Source: Pedomonas mirosovicensis (GTDB lineage Bacteria; Pseudomonadota; Alphaproteobacteria; Sphingomonadales; Sphingomonadaceae). From it: a stretch of 64,000 bases of DNA. The notes beneath the pieces are model-generated. The model had not been told where the DNA came from, did no database searches, and saw only the letters and a program-made list of their open reading frames with translations. This document shows positions 32,882 to 40,774 of the stretch, piece after piece (position 1 is the stretch's first letter; each line of letters opens with the position of its first letter). Position numbers and translations under genes: made by a program. The DNA is taken from positions 410,001 through 474,000 of the forward strand of contig NZ_JAKFIA010000002.1 of NCBI RefSeq assembly GCF_022569295.1, read 5' to 3'.

Positions 32882-33199
32882 ATGGCCAAGCCTATTGCGG
32901 GCAGCGATAGCGACCTTACATTGGCGTTTATGGATAACGGCTTTCAAATCACCATGACCCGTGTCGGGGATCATACCTACAGCTGGCGGCCGCAGAGCAG
33001 GCTGTCGAAGCTGTTCCTGACCGTCGTTGGCCTGGCCCTTCTGGTTGCGCTTGCATCCTTCGTCATTGGGGCAATCGTGGTTTCAGCATTCGTCATCATG
33101 GCCTTGGTTGCCACGGCCGTGGTCCGTGTGACGGTCCGCCGTTGGCTGAACCGTCACCGGGGCGGAGCGCCCGCGCCTGCCGATTCCGAAAATCTTTAG
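32882..33199 (+). CDS. Hypothetical small membrane protein
   Basis: A 105-residue protein. The N-terminal part is soluble (LTLAFMDNGFQITMTRVGDH), followed by two hydrophobic helices (about 44-65 and 67-85) and a basic tail (RVTVRRWLNRHRGGA). I do not recognise the family. The start is uncertain: no good ribosome site precedes ATG 32882, and ATG 32930 is an alternative. A terminator with a U-run follows within 20 bp, which supports a real transcript. It is monocistronic between the egt operon and a convergent dehydrogenase. Confidence 0.6.
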   Translation: MAKPIAGSDSDLTLAFMDNGFQITMTRVGDHTYSWRPQSRLSKLFLTVVGLALLVALASFVIGAIVVSAFVIMALVATAVVRVTVRRWLNRHRGGAPAPADSENL

Positions 33200-33213
33200 C
33201 GCGCTCAATGGTT

Positions 33214-33251
33214 GCTTGAGGGCCTGTCAATCGGCTCCCTTCAAGCTTTTT
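33214..33251 (+). terminator. Intrinsic terminator after the small membrane protein
   Basis: GCTTGAGGG (33214-33222) pairs with CCCTTCAAGC (33237-33246) with one bulge; five Ts follow (33247-33251). Confidence 0.65.
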
Positions 33252-33253
33252 CG

Positions 33254-34111
33254 CTATCTTGAATGGGAGGCGCGGATTGTGAAATCGGCCATGGCCGACC
33301 AATCCCGATCGCCGAACCCTGCCTCGACGGTCTCTTTCATTCGTCTGTGCACGGCTTCCAGCATAGGCAGGCTTGCGCCTACCTGCGCGGCCGCTTCGGC
33401 TGCGAGGCGCAGGTCCTTCAGGCCAAGGGTCGCCTTGAAACCCGGCTCGTAGTTTTCATTGGCAATGTTGGCTGAATAAACCTGGTACGAACGGCTGCCA
33501 AAAAGCGTGCCAAGGATCAGTTCGAAGAAGCGATCACGCGATAGCCCGTTGGCTTCGGTCAGAACGACTGCTTCGGCCATGGCTTCGATCGCCATGGTGA
33601 TCATCATATTGCATGCAATCTTGGCGGCATTGGCCATTGGAGCTTCTGTGCCTAGGTCCCAGATTTTGCCGCCGATAACATCAAGCAAGGGGCGGACCTT
33701 CTGAACGGATGGCGGTGCACCGGCGGCGAGAACATGGAGCTCGCCCTTGGCCGCTACATCGGGTCGCCCTAGCACCGGCGCCGAGACGTAACCGATGCCA
33801 TGCTGCTCGTGCAACTTCACAAGTTCATGCGCGAACGCGACGGATATTGTCGATGAGACGATGTGGATGAGGCCTTGCCTTGCCTGCGCCAGCACATCGC
33901 TGTCCAAAACCACTTGGCGGATGGCGGCATCGTCTGAAAGCATTGTCAGCACCGCATCGCCCGTAAACGCTTCCCTGGGTGTGCCGACCATTGTCACCCC
34001 ATCGACACCACCGCCCGAGCGGTTCCATGCCTTCACCACATGACCGGCTGCCGCAAGGTTCTTCGCCATGGCGCGCCCCATCGCGCCCAATCCGATAAAT
34101 CCGATTTCCAT
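33254..34111 (-). CDS. NAD(P)-dependent beta-hydroxyacid dehydrogenase (3-hydroxyisobutyrate dehydrogenase-like)
   Basis: A 285-residue protein starting MEIGFIGLGAMGRAMAKNLA with a GxGxxG Rossmann motif. ATG 34111 has AGGAG 6 bp upstream; an extension to 34171 lacks homology. The substrate-site block LGRPDVAAKGELHVLAAG and the catalytic-Lys motif NAAKIACNMM (about 170-179) are present. Family members oxidise 3-hydroxyisobutyrate, tartronate semialdehyde or related acids. It is divergent from the GH27 gene and monocistronic. Confidence 0.9.
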   Translation of the reverse strand: MEIGFIGLGAMGRAMAKNLAAAGHVVKAWNRSGGGVDGVTMVGTPREAFTGDAVLTMLSDDAAIRQVVLDSDVLAQARQGLIHIVSSTISVAFAHELVKLHEQHGIGYVSAPVLGRPDVAAKGELHVLAAGAPPSVQKVRPLLDVIGGKIWDLGTEAPMANAAKIACNMMITMAIEAMAEAVVLTEANGLSRDRFFELILGTLFGSRSYQVYSANIANENYEPGFKATLGLKDLRLAAEAAAQVGASLPMLEAVHRRMKETVEAGFGDRDWSAMADFTIRASHSR

Positions 34112-34301
34112 ATCGTCTCCTGTCAGGAAAGGTGCCTTCTGCTCTGTCTGTTCTGCACGCCAGCTCGCCATCCACCATCAAAGTTTCACGGCGCGCAATC
34201 ACTTGGTCGCGACAGTGGTAAAACGCGCCACCTCAAGCCCGATCTCAGGTGATTTGGTCGATGCAAGGGCGGCTCTCACCTTAGCCATTTTGCGGAAGCA
34301 G

Positions 34302-34341
34302 ATTGTACAATTCTTGATAGTATACTTTCTACTGATATAAG
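34302..34341 (+). promoter_or_regulatory. Promoter and palindrome upstream of the GH27 gene
   Basis: TTGATA (34314-34319), 16 bp, then TATAAG (34336-34341) resembles a sigma-70 promoter. The perfect palindrome ATTGTACAAT (34302-34311) lies just upstream of the -35 box, where a regulator could bind. The leader to ATG 34456 is about 110 nt. The rest of the 344-bp divergent gap 34112-34455 shows no gene. Confidence 0.55.
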
Positions 34342-34455
34342 AGGCTGAGGCAGGTTCGGCCTTTTCCGGCTCCGCTTGAGCCAGCGGCAGGGCCCGCATC
34401 TGGTTCTTTGGTTGCCGGCTTTGGTTGGTGGCCACACTTCTCGGGGGAGGAAATA

Positions 34456-36450
34456 ATGCAACGGCTTCTACAAACAACGGCGATCGCCTTGTTGGCACTG
34501 GTCAGTTCCGGCGCGCCTGTGCTTGCGGCTCCGCAACAGGCGGACCTCGCCCAGAAGACGCTGACCAAGCCGGAGGGGGCCATCTGGCTTGATACGCTCG
34601 ACCTGACGCATTACCAGCAGCGGCGCGGACGGCCCGTTGCCGGCAAGGCCCTGACCGGCAAGCCGATAACGCTTGGTGGGACCGTCTATCCCCGCGGCAT
34701 AGGCTCGCGCTCGATCGCTGAGTTCATCCTCGACCTGCGGGGACAGGCCGTGCGCTTCCGCTCAATGGTAGGGCTCGATGATCTCGCTGAAGATCCGCAG
34801 CGCGAAGGCTCTGTCCGGTTTCAGCTTTGGGCGGATGAAAAGCTCGTTGCAGACAGTGGCGTGCTGCGCGTAGGCGATGCTCCGAAGTTGCTGGATGTTG
34901 ACCTTCGCGGCGCGCAGACGCTGACAATGCGTATCGACGACGGCGCGGATACGAGCAATGGCGACATCGCCGATTGGGGCGGTGCGATGATCGAAATGCT
35001 TCCCGGCGCTTTGCCGCCAACAGCCTATATTCCGCCCGTGGCGCCCCGCCCTGCCGTTGCTCAGCCTGAGCAAACCCGCACGCAGCTTCACGGTCCGCGC
35101 ATTGTCGGGGCGACGCCAGGCAAGCCGTTTCTCTACCGGATCGGAGCGACTGGCCCTGGGGCGCTGCGCTACGGCGCGCGCGGCCTACCGCAAGGGCTCG
35201 TGCTCGATCCAGAAACCGGCATTATCAGCGGCACGGTCCGTGACGCGGGACAAAGCGAGGTTGTGTTGACGGCGACCGGCCCCGATGGCACGGCGGAGCG
35301 CACGCTGACGATCCTTGCCGGGGAGAATGCGCTCGCGCAGACGCCGCCGATGGGCTGGAATTCCTGGAACGTCTGGGGGACAGCCGTCGACGACGCCAAG
35401 GTTCGCGCGGCAGCTGACCTGCTGGTGTCCAGCGGTCTTGCCGCTCACGGCTACGATTATATCGTGCTGGACGATGCCTGGACGAACGGCCGCAATCCCG
35501 ATGGCAGCATCAAGCCCAACGAGAAGTTCCCTGATATGAAGGCGCTGGTGGACTATGTCCATGCCAAGGGGCTCAAGTTTGGTATCTACTCCTCGCCTGG
35601 CCCCAAGACCTGCGGTGGCTATGAGGGCAGCTACGGCCATGAATTGCAGGATGCCAAAACATTCGCGGAATGGGGCGTCGATTTCCTGAAGTATGATTGG
35701 TGCTCCTATGACGAGGTGACGCCGGATCGCAGCCTGGCGAACCTGAAGAAGCCCTACGAACTGATGGGGCAGGCCCTGGCGGCGCAGAACCGCGATATCA
35801 TCTTCAGCCTGTGCCAGTACGGCTATGGTGATGTCTGGAAATGGGGCGGCGAGGTCGGCGGCCATATGTGGCGCACGACTGGCGATCTGCTCGACAGCTG
35901 GTCGAACCTCGACAGCGTTGGTTTCCGGCAGGCAGGCCGTGAGCGCTATGTCTCGCGTGGCCGCTGGAATGACACGGATATGATGGTCCTCGGGACCGTC
36001 GGATGGGGCCCGAACCTGCATCCGACCAACCTGACACCCAACGAGCAGGTTCTCCACATGACCCTCTGGGCCATGCAGGCAGCCCCGCTGTTTATCGGTG
36101 CCGATCTGTCGAAGCTCGATCCATTTACCTTGGCGCTGCTGACCAATGACGAAGTGCTGGATGTGGACCGCGACATATTGGCGAAGGCAGGCAGCCGCGT
36201 ATGGGCAAAAGACCGGCTTGAAATCTGGAGTCGCCCTCTTGCCGACGGCACCACCGCCGTCGCGCTGTTCAACCGTGGCCTTGCGCCGCGTAGCATCGAG
36301 GCGCGCTGGGAGGATCTGGGGCTGAGCGGGCCCCAAGCCATCCGTGATCTGTGGAAGCGGGCAGACCTTGGCACTTTCGCTGAAGGCTACAGCGTCATGG
36401 TGCCAAGCCACGGCGCCGTGCTGCTCAAGGTCGGCCAGCCCCAACGCTAG
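34456..36450 (+). CDS. Exported GH27 alpha-galactosidase with NPCBM domain
   Basis: A 664-residue protein with signal peptide MQRLLQTTAIALLALVSSGA. ATG 34456 follows GGGGAGGA. Residues about 40-190 form an NPCBM/NEW2 carbohydrate-binding domain (YPRGIGSRSIAEFILDLRGQ). About 205-280 is a putative Ig-like module (LDPETGIISGTVRDAG). GH27 follows from about 290 (PPMGWNSWNVWG). Nucleophile Asp414 lies in LKYDWC and acid/base Asp508 in RWNDTDMM. It should release terminal alpha-galactose from oligosaccharides. It is convergent with a second glycosidase-like gene. Confidence 0.93.
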   Translation: MQRLLQTTAIALLALVSSGAPVLAAPQQADLAQKTLTKPEGAIWLDTLDLTHYQQRRGRPVAGKALTGKPITLGGTVYPRGIGSRSIAEFILDLRGQAVRFRSMVGLDDLAEDPQREGSVRFQLWADEKLVADSGVLRVGDAPKLLDVDLRGAQTLTMRIDDGADTSNGDIADWGGAMIEMLPGALPPTAYIPPVAPRPAVAQPEQTRTQLHGPRIVGATPGKPFLYRIGATGPGALRYGARGLPQGLVLDPETGIISGTVRDAGQSEVVLTATGPDGTAERTLTILAGENALAQTPPMGWNSWNVWGTAVDDAKVRAAADLLVSSGLAAHGYDYIVLDDAWTNGRNPDGSIKPNEKFPDMKALVDYVHAKGLKFGIYSSPGPKTCGGYEGSYGHELQDAKTFAEWGVDFLKYDWCSYDEVTPDRSLANLKKPYELMGQALAAQNRDIIFSLCQYGYGDVWKWGGEVGGHMWRTTGDLLDSWSNLDSVGFRQAGRERYVSRGRWNDTDMMVLGTVGWGPNLHPTNLTPNEQVLHMTLWAMQAAPLFIGADLSKLDPFTLALLTNDEVLDVDRDILAKAGSRVWAKDRLEIWSRPLADGTTAVALFNRGLAPRSIEARWEDLGLSGPQAIRDLWKRADLGTFAEGYSVMVPSHGAVLLKVGQPQR

Positions 36451-36472
36451 AATGGCCTGGTTTTCGAGTTAC

Positions 36473-36501
36473 TTCCAAGGGGGCCTCAGGCCCCCTTGGA
36501 A
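36473..36501. terminator. 13-bp perfect hairpin between convergent GH genes
   Basis: TTCCAAGGGGGCC (36473-36485) pairs with GGCCCCCTTGGAA (36489-36501) around a 3-nt loop. It lies in the 63-bp gap between the GH27 stop and the stop of the convergent gene. It can act in both directions, although no long U-run follows. Confidence 0.75.
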
Positions 36502-36513
36502 TCACTTGCTTCC

Positions 36514-38841
36514 TTATCCGTAGGCGACACTCAGGGAAAAGCTGCCCTGCGGCGTGCCGCTGATGACAATTGTGTCATCCGAGGCAATGCGCGCAGTGCC
36601 AGACGGGATTTTGGAGGTGAGCTGGCGCAGGCGAAGGCCGCGCGCCAGGCGCACGCGCATCTCGACGCTTTCCGGGCCGTTCTCCGGCAGTTGCCCCTCA
36701 ATGGTGATGCGCTTGTTGGAAAGATCATGTGACAGCGCATAGCTCACACGGCCCCAACGGGTGGGCGCATCGCTGATCGCGATTTTTTGTCCCGACATGA
36801 TCCAGTCGCGCGGAATGGCGCGTCCCAGATGCAAGGTGTTGCTGTCGGCGCGCTCGAAGACCAGCATCCAGCGCAGCAGCAGAGGGATGGTGAGTTGCGC
36901 CGGGATGCAGAAGAGCGGCAGGCCGCCATCGATTCCTGCGACCTCGGCGGCAACCCAGCCGCCCGGCGTATGGGCGTGGTGGCGGTGCGAATAGAGGAAC
37001 AGGAGATATTCCTCGATCCTATCCTGCCGCAGCAGTTCCTGCGCGTAACCATAGGTAATAAAGCCGAGTAGGTTGCGATACGTGTCATTGGGAGCGGAAA
37101 AGTTGGCAACGACGCCAAGGACGGTGCCGCCATGACCGCGAACGCAATCAACTGTCAGCCGGGCAAGATCCTCGGGCAGCACATCGGCCTGAAGCAGTTC
37201 GCAATAAACGCGATGTGACCAGCCTTGCTCATTGCGCTGGTGCGTCGCCAGCGCCTCGCGAAATGTCCCCTGTGCGCCGGGCAGGGGGCTGATATAGGCG
37301 GGCGACAAATCGCGTCGAACATTGGCGCGCATGCTTTTGATTAGTGCCTGCTGGAGTTTTTCGGCGCGGCTTTCCCAGCTTTTCGCCAGCGCCTGGCCGC
37401 CTGGATCAATGCTCGTCCAGACCTTTGCAATATCCCGCCAGCCACGCACCGCAAAGGCGCTGTTGTTGTAATAGGGCTTCCACCAGAGGCTGGGATCTGG
37501 ATGCAGGCAGGCGTCGGACTCGCTCCAGCCATGGATCAGGCCATGGCCGCGATCCTGCGGGGGAAGCGCAAGGCTCTGATCGTGGAGTTCCGCCAGAACC
37601 TGCGCCGTTGCGGCGATCTTGCCGCGATACTTGCGGAGCGTGGCGACATCGCCAGTGTAGGTGAGGTAGCGCGCAAGCAGACTGAGCGTCAGGCCGAACT
37701 GTGCCGTTTCGGGCCCTCGCATATTAATCATGCCGTCATCGAAGACGAACTGCGTGAAGTAATTGTCGAGTACGGCCTTCGCCTGCTCGAACCTTCCCCA
37801 CTCCAAATTGGCATAGAGAGAGCTGGTGAAAGTGTCCTGGAATCCGTCGTACTCAGGCCCGAAGTAATCTCGGTCGACAGCGCCATACTTGGGATAAGTG
37901 CCGCCCGGCCGGACCATCAGTTCCTTGACGAAGGCATGCCGGGCCATATCGGCCCAGTCCGCGCGCGGAAGCTCGACTGGTGCCATATCGGCAATTGCGC
38001 CGCGCCAGGTGGCAAGGAACGACAGGAGCGCCGTGTAGAATTGGGCCGGCTCAGGTGGTTGGCGCCGGGGCGGATAGGGCGTGTAGCTGTGGCCGTAGGC
38101 GATCTTCGCTGCCCTGCCATGCTCGACCAGGATCGTGCGGTGCCAGGTCTGAACGACGAGTGGATCATTGGCGTTGACGTCGGCAAACACCAGGAGGTCG
38201 TACCAGCGATCCTTATCGAGCGGGATAACCTTGTGCACCGCAGGATACCAGCCGCCCAGCAAACCTTCCTCGCGCCGCTTTGCGATCTCGTCACCGCTCA
38301 GCTCGGGAAAGACATGCTCGGGGCGGAAGCAGCGGTCGCGCCCATTGGGAAAGATCGGCATGGTGTCGCCAGCCTGGATCGTGCCGACGAAGGTGGTCCA
38401 GGCCATTCGCGAGCCCAACTCCCGTGGGTTGAAATCGGATGCCAGCGGCGGTGCCGCGCGCCGCACCTGCTCCTCGTCGGGGTCGCCGCCTCCTTCAAGC
38501 AGCTTCTGCGCGAGTAGATCGGCATCGGCGCGGGCAATCTCGCGCAGCGACAGGCCGAGATAGGGCGGGTTTGCCGTCGCGTAGGTCGGCTCTGTCCGCT
38601 TGGCAAGACGAATGCCCTGTCCTTGGGCGTCAAGAAGTAGCAGCTCGCCATCGCCCGAGCGCAGATCTTCCCACACCGCCCAGTCTTGTCCATCGGCGGA
38701 AAAGCTGGCGATGCGTACCATGCCGACCAGGGTATCAGCCGCGATCGGCTGGGTCGGTGGCATTGCCTTGGCACGTCCCGCCTGTGATGAGGCGAAGACG
38801 ATGCCTGCCGCTGAAGCCATTAGAAAATCACGCCTATGCAT
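36514..38841 (-). CDS. Tat-exported six-hairpin glycosidase-like protein
   Basis: A 775-residue protein. MHRRDFLMASAAGIVFASSQ is a twin-arginine signal; ATG 38841 has AAAGGGGG 8 bp upstream. The centre and C-terminal half resemble (alpha/alpha)6-barrel glycoside hydrolases: YDGFQDTFTSSLYANLEWGR, GLIHGWSESDACLHPD, WWKPYYNNSAFAVRGWRDIA. The C-terminal beta domain carries LARGLRLRQLTSKIP. No GH family is assigned with confidence. Its neighbour is an alpha-galactosidase, so plant-glycan side-chain degradation is a reasonable guess. Export through Tat suggests that it folds or binds a cofactor before export. Confidence 0.78.
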   Translation of the reverse strand: MHRRDFLMASAAGIVFASSQAGRAKAMPPTQPIAADTLVGMVRIASFSADGQDWAVWEDLRSGDGELLLLDAQGQGIRLAKRTEPTYATANPPYLGLSLREIARADADLLAQKLLEGGGDPDEEQVRRAAPPLASDFNPRELGSRMAWTTFVGTIQAGDTMPIFPNGRDRCFRPEHVFPELSGDEIAKRREEGLLGGWYPAVHKVIPLDKDRWYDLLVFADVNANDPLVVQTWHRTILVEHGRAAKIAYGHSYTPYPPRRQPPEPAQFYTALLSFLATWRGAIADMAPVELPRADWADMARHAFVKELMVRPGGTYPKYGAVDRDYFGPEYDGFQDTFTSSLYANLEWGRFEQAKAVLDNYFTQFVFDDGMINMRGPETAQFGLTLSLLARYLTYTGDVATLRKYRGKIAATAQVLAELHDQSLALPPQDRGHGLIHGWSESDACLHPDPSLWWKPYYNNSAFAVRGWRDIAKVWTSIDPGGQALAKSWESRAEKLQQALIKSMRANVRRDLSPAYISPLPGAQGTFREALATHQRNEQGWSHRVYCELLQADVLPEDLARLTVDCVRGHGGTVLGVVANFSAPNDTYRNLLGFITYGYAQELLRQDRIEEYLLFLYSHRHHAHTPGGWVAAEVAGIDGGLPLFCIPAQLTIPLLLRWMLVFERADSNTLHLGRAIPRDWIMSGQKIAISDAPTRWGRVSYALSHDLSNKRITIEGQLPENGPESVEMRVRLARGLRLRQLTSKIPSGTARIASDDTIVISGTPQGSFSLSVAYG

Positions 38842-38890
38842 ATCTCTTACCCCCTTTGAGCCCAATGTGGCTTGCTCCAAAATAGAATAT

Positions 38891-38901
38891 ATTATACGAA
38901 A
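38891..38901. promoter_or_regulatory. TTTCGTATAAT element in the divergent GH/DUF885 promoter
   Basis: On the minus strand TTTCGTATAAT combines a -10-like TATAAT (38896-38891) with the TTTCGTATA string also found at the DUF885-1 and S9 promoters. It lies in the 120-bp gap between the Tat-exported glycosidase-like gene (minus) and DUF885 copy 2 (plus). Confidence 0.35.
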
Positions 38902-38961
38902 GTAATAGCCGTAATTACAAAACGCGCTTTAAGCGTGGCAACGACGGGGGAGATGTCGCTG

Positions 38962-40724
38962 ATGGGCCAAGCTTCGATGTGGGGGGGCAGGAGCCTCTGT
39001 CTTGCTCTCGTGACGGGAGTCGCATTTCATTTCGCCACGCCCGCAATGGCGCAGCAGCCATCCGCGCGCCTCAGCGCCATCGTTGCGGATTATGAGGGGC
39101 TTGCCGCTGAGGCCAGTGCCAGCAATGGCGCCGCTTGGCCCGATGTCAGCCCGAGCGCGGCCGCCAAGCGGGCAGGCGCCTACGCGGCTCTTCGTGATCG
39201 TCTCGCTGCGCTGCCGGCGGACACGCTGGATGCCGAAGAGGCTCTTACCCGCGAGTTGCTCGACTGGCGGCTCGGTATTCTCATTGAGGAAGCGCGCTTC
39301 GACGAAGACCGTATTCCGTTTAACAACGGTGATGGGTTTTTCAATACCGCCAACTATGCCGCCCAGACCACGGTAATCCGCAGCGAAGCGGATGCTCGAG
39401 GCTGGATCGCGCGCCTGCGAGCATTGCCGGCCTATTATGAGGCCAACATCGCCAATATGCGGCGGGGTATTGAAACCGGTTTCACCCAGCCGCGCCCCAC
39501 GGCAGAAGCTGCGCTGCAGATCTTACGGATCGCGGCAGAACAGCCTGTTGAGGCAAGCCCTCTGCTCAAGCCGTTCTCGGCAATGCCTGCAACAATACTC
39601 GCGGATCGGCGTGAAGCGCTCGTGGCCGAGGCGCGAGCTGTCGTGGAGAAGAGCATCAAGCCGGCACAGCAGGCATTGGTCACCTTCTTTGAGACGGAAT
39701 ATCTGCCGCATGCCCGCCCAAAGCTCGGCGCTTCCAGCCTGCCCAATGGCCGCGCCTATTACGCGTTTGCGGTCCGTCGCTCAACCACGACGGAGATGAC
39801 GCCGGACGAGGTATTTGCCTTGGGCCAGTCAGAGATTGCGCGCATCCGGGCAGAAATGAACGAGGCGATGCGGGAGACGGGCTTCAAGGGGGACCTTCCC
39901 GCCTTCCTTCGCTCCTCGCCGCAATTCTATGTGAAGGATCTTGAGACTTATATCGAGAAAGCGAGCGCGATCGGCAAGCGTATCGATTATCTGCTGCCTC
40001 AGTGGTTCGGAACTCTGCCGCGCCTGCCTTGGGGCATTCGCGTAAAGCCGCCAGAGATGGAAGCATCCTCCGGTGGTTATAATCTGGGCGATCCCGCTGC
40101 GGGCATCTCGGGCGCTGTCGTGATTAGCCGGCAATCCTATAAGAATCCGCTGTTCAGCCTGCCAGCCTGGATGATCCACGAGGGTGTTCCCGGCCACCAC
40201 CTGCAGATTGCACTCGGCCAGGAGCGGCTGGATTTGCCTGAATTTCGCCGCCGCGATGATATCACGGCGTTTGTCGAGGGCTGGGCTCTGTATGCCGAGC
40301 GTCTCGGGGGGAGATGGGGCTCTACGACACGCCCTATGAGCGGTTCGGCCAGCTCTCCTTCGAGATGTGGCGCGCCTGCCGACTGGTAATGGATGTCGGC
40401 ATCCATTGGAAAGGGTGGAGCGCCGAGCAGGCGGCCTCATGTCTGCGCGAGAACACGGCTCTGCCGGAGCGCGCTGTTACAGGCGAGACGCAGCGCTATA
40501 TCGCCTGGCCGGCTCAGGCGCTGGCCTATAAGGTGGGCGAGGTCAAAATCGTCGAGCTTCGTAAGCGTGCTGAAGAGGCGCTTGGACAGAATTTCGATAT
40601 CCGCGAGTTTCATGATCTGCTGCTGACCGATGGCCCGATGCCGCTCTCGGTCGTGGAACGGCGCGTTGACCAGTGGATTACGCGGGTGCAGGAACGGCAT
40701 GGGCGCGGCGCGGTTGTGCATTGA
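38962..40724 (+). pseudogene. DUF885 protein copy 2, broken by a single-base frameshift
   Basis: The first frame (from ATG 38962, MGQASMWGGRSLCLALVTGV with a signal peptide) runs through the metal motif MIHEGVPGHHLQIAL and FVEGWALYAERLGG, then reads into nonsense and stops at 40389. Homology resumes in the next frame at 40314, MGLYDTPYERFGQLSFEMWR, to the stop at 40724. The switch coincides with a run of six Gs (40306-40311); seven Gs would restore one 588-codon frame ending ERHGRGAVVH. The HExxPGHH site is intact and more canonical than in copy 1. A sequencing error, a recent mutation or phase variation at the homopolymer are all possible. Confidence 0.85.
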
Positions 40725-40732
40725 TCTGTGCT

Positions 40733-40759
40733 GCCGGCCTGGCCTATGGCCAGGCCGGC
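40733..40759. terminator. 12-bp perfect hairpin between convergent DUF885-2 and TPR-sulfotransferase 1
   Basis: GCCGGCCTGGCC (40733-40744) pairs with GGCCAGGCCGGC (40748-40759) around TAT; GCGCCTTTT follows on the plus strand. It fills the 50-bp gap and probably acts in both directions. Confidence 0.85.
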
Positions 40760-40774
40760 GCGCCTTTTGGTTAT

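Noticed and set aside
35185-36444. 419-codon minus-strand frame over the GH27 gene
   Set aside because: Same reasoning; the GH27 catalytic motifs on the plus strand decide the coding strand.
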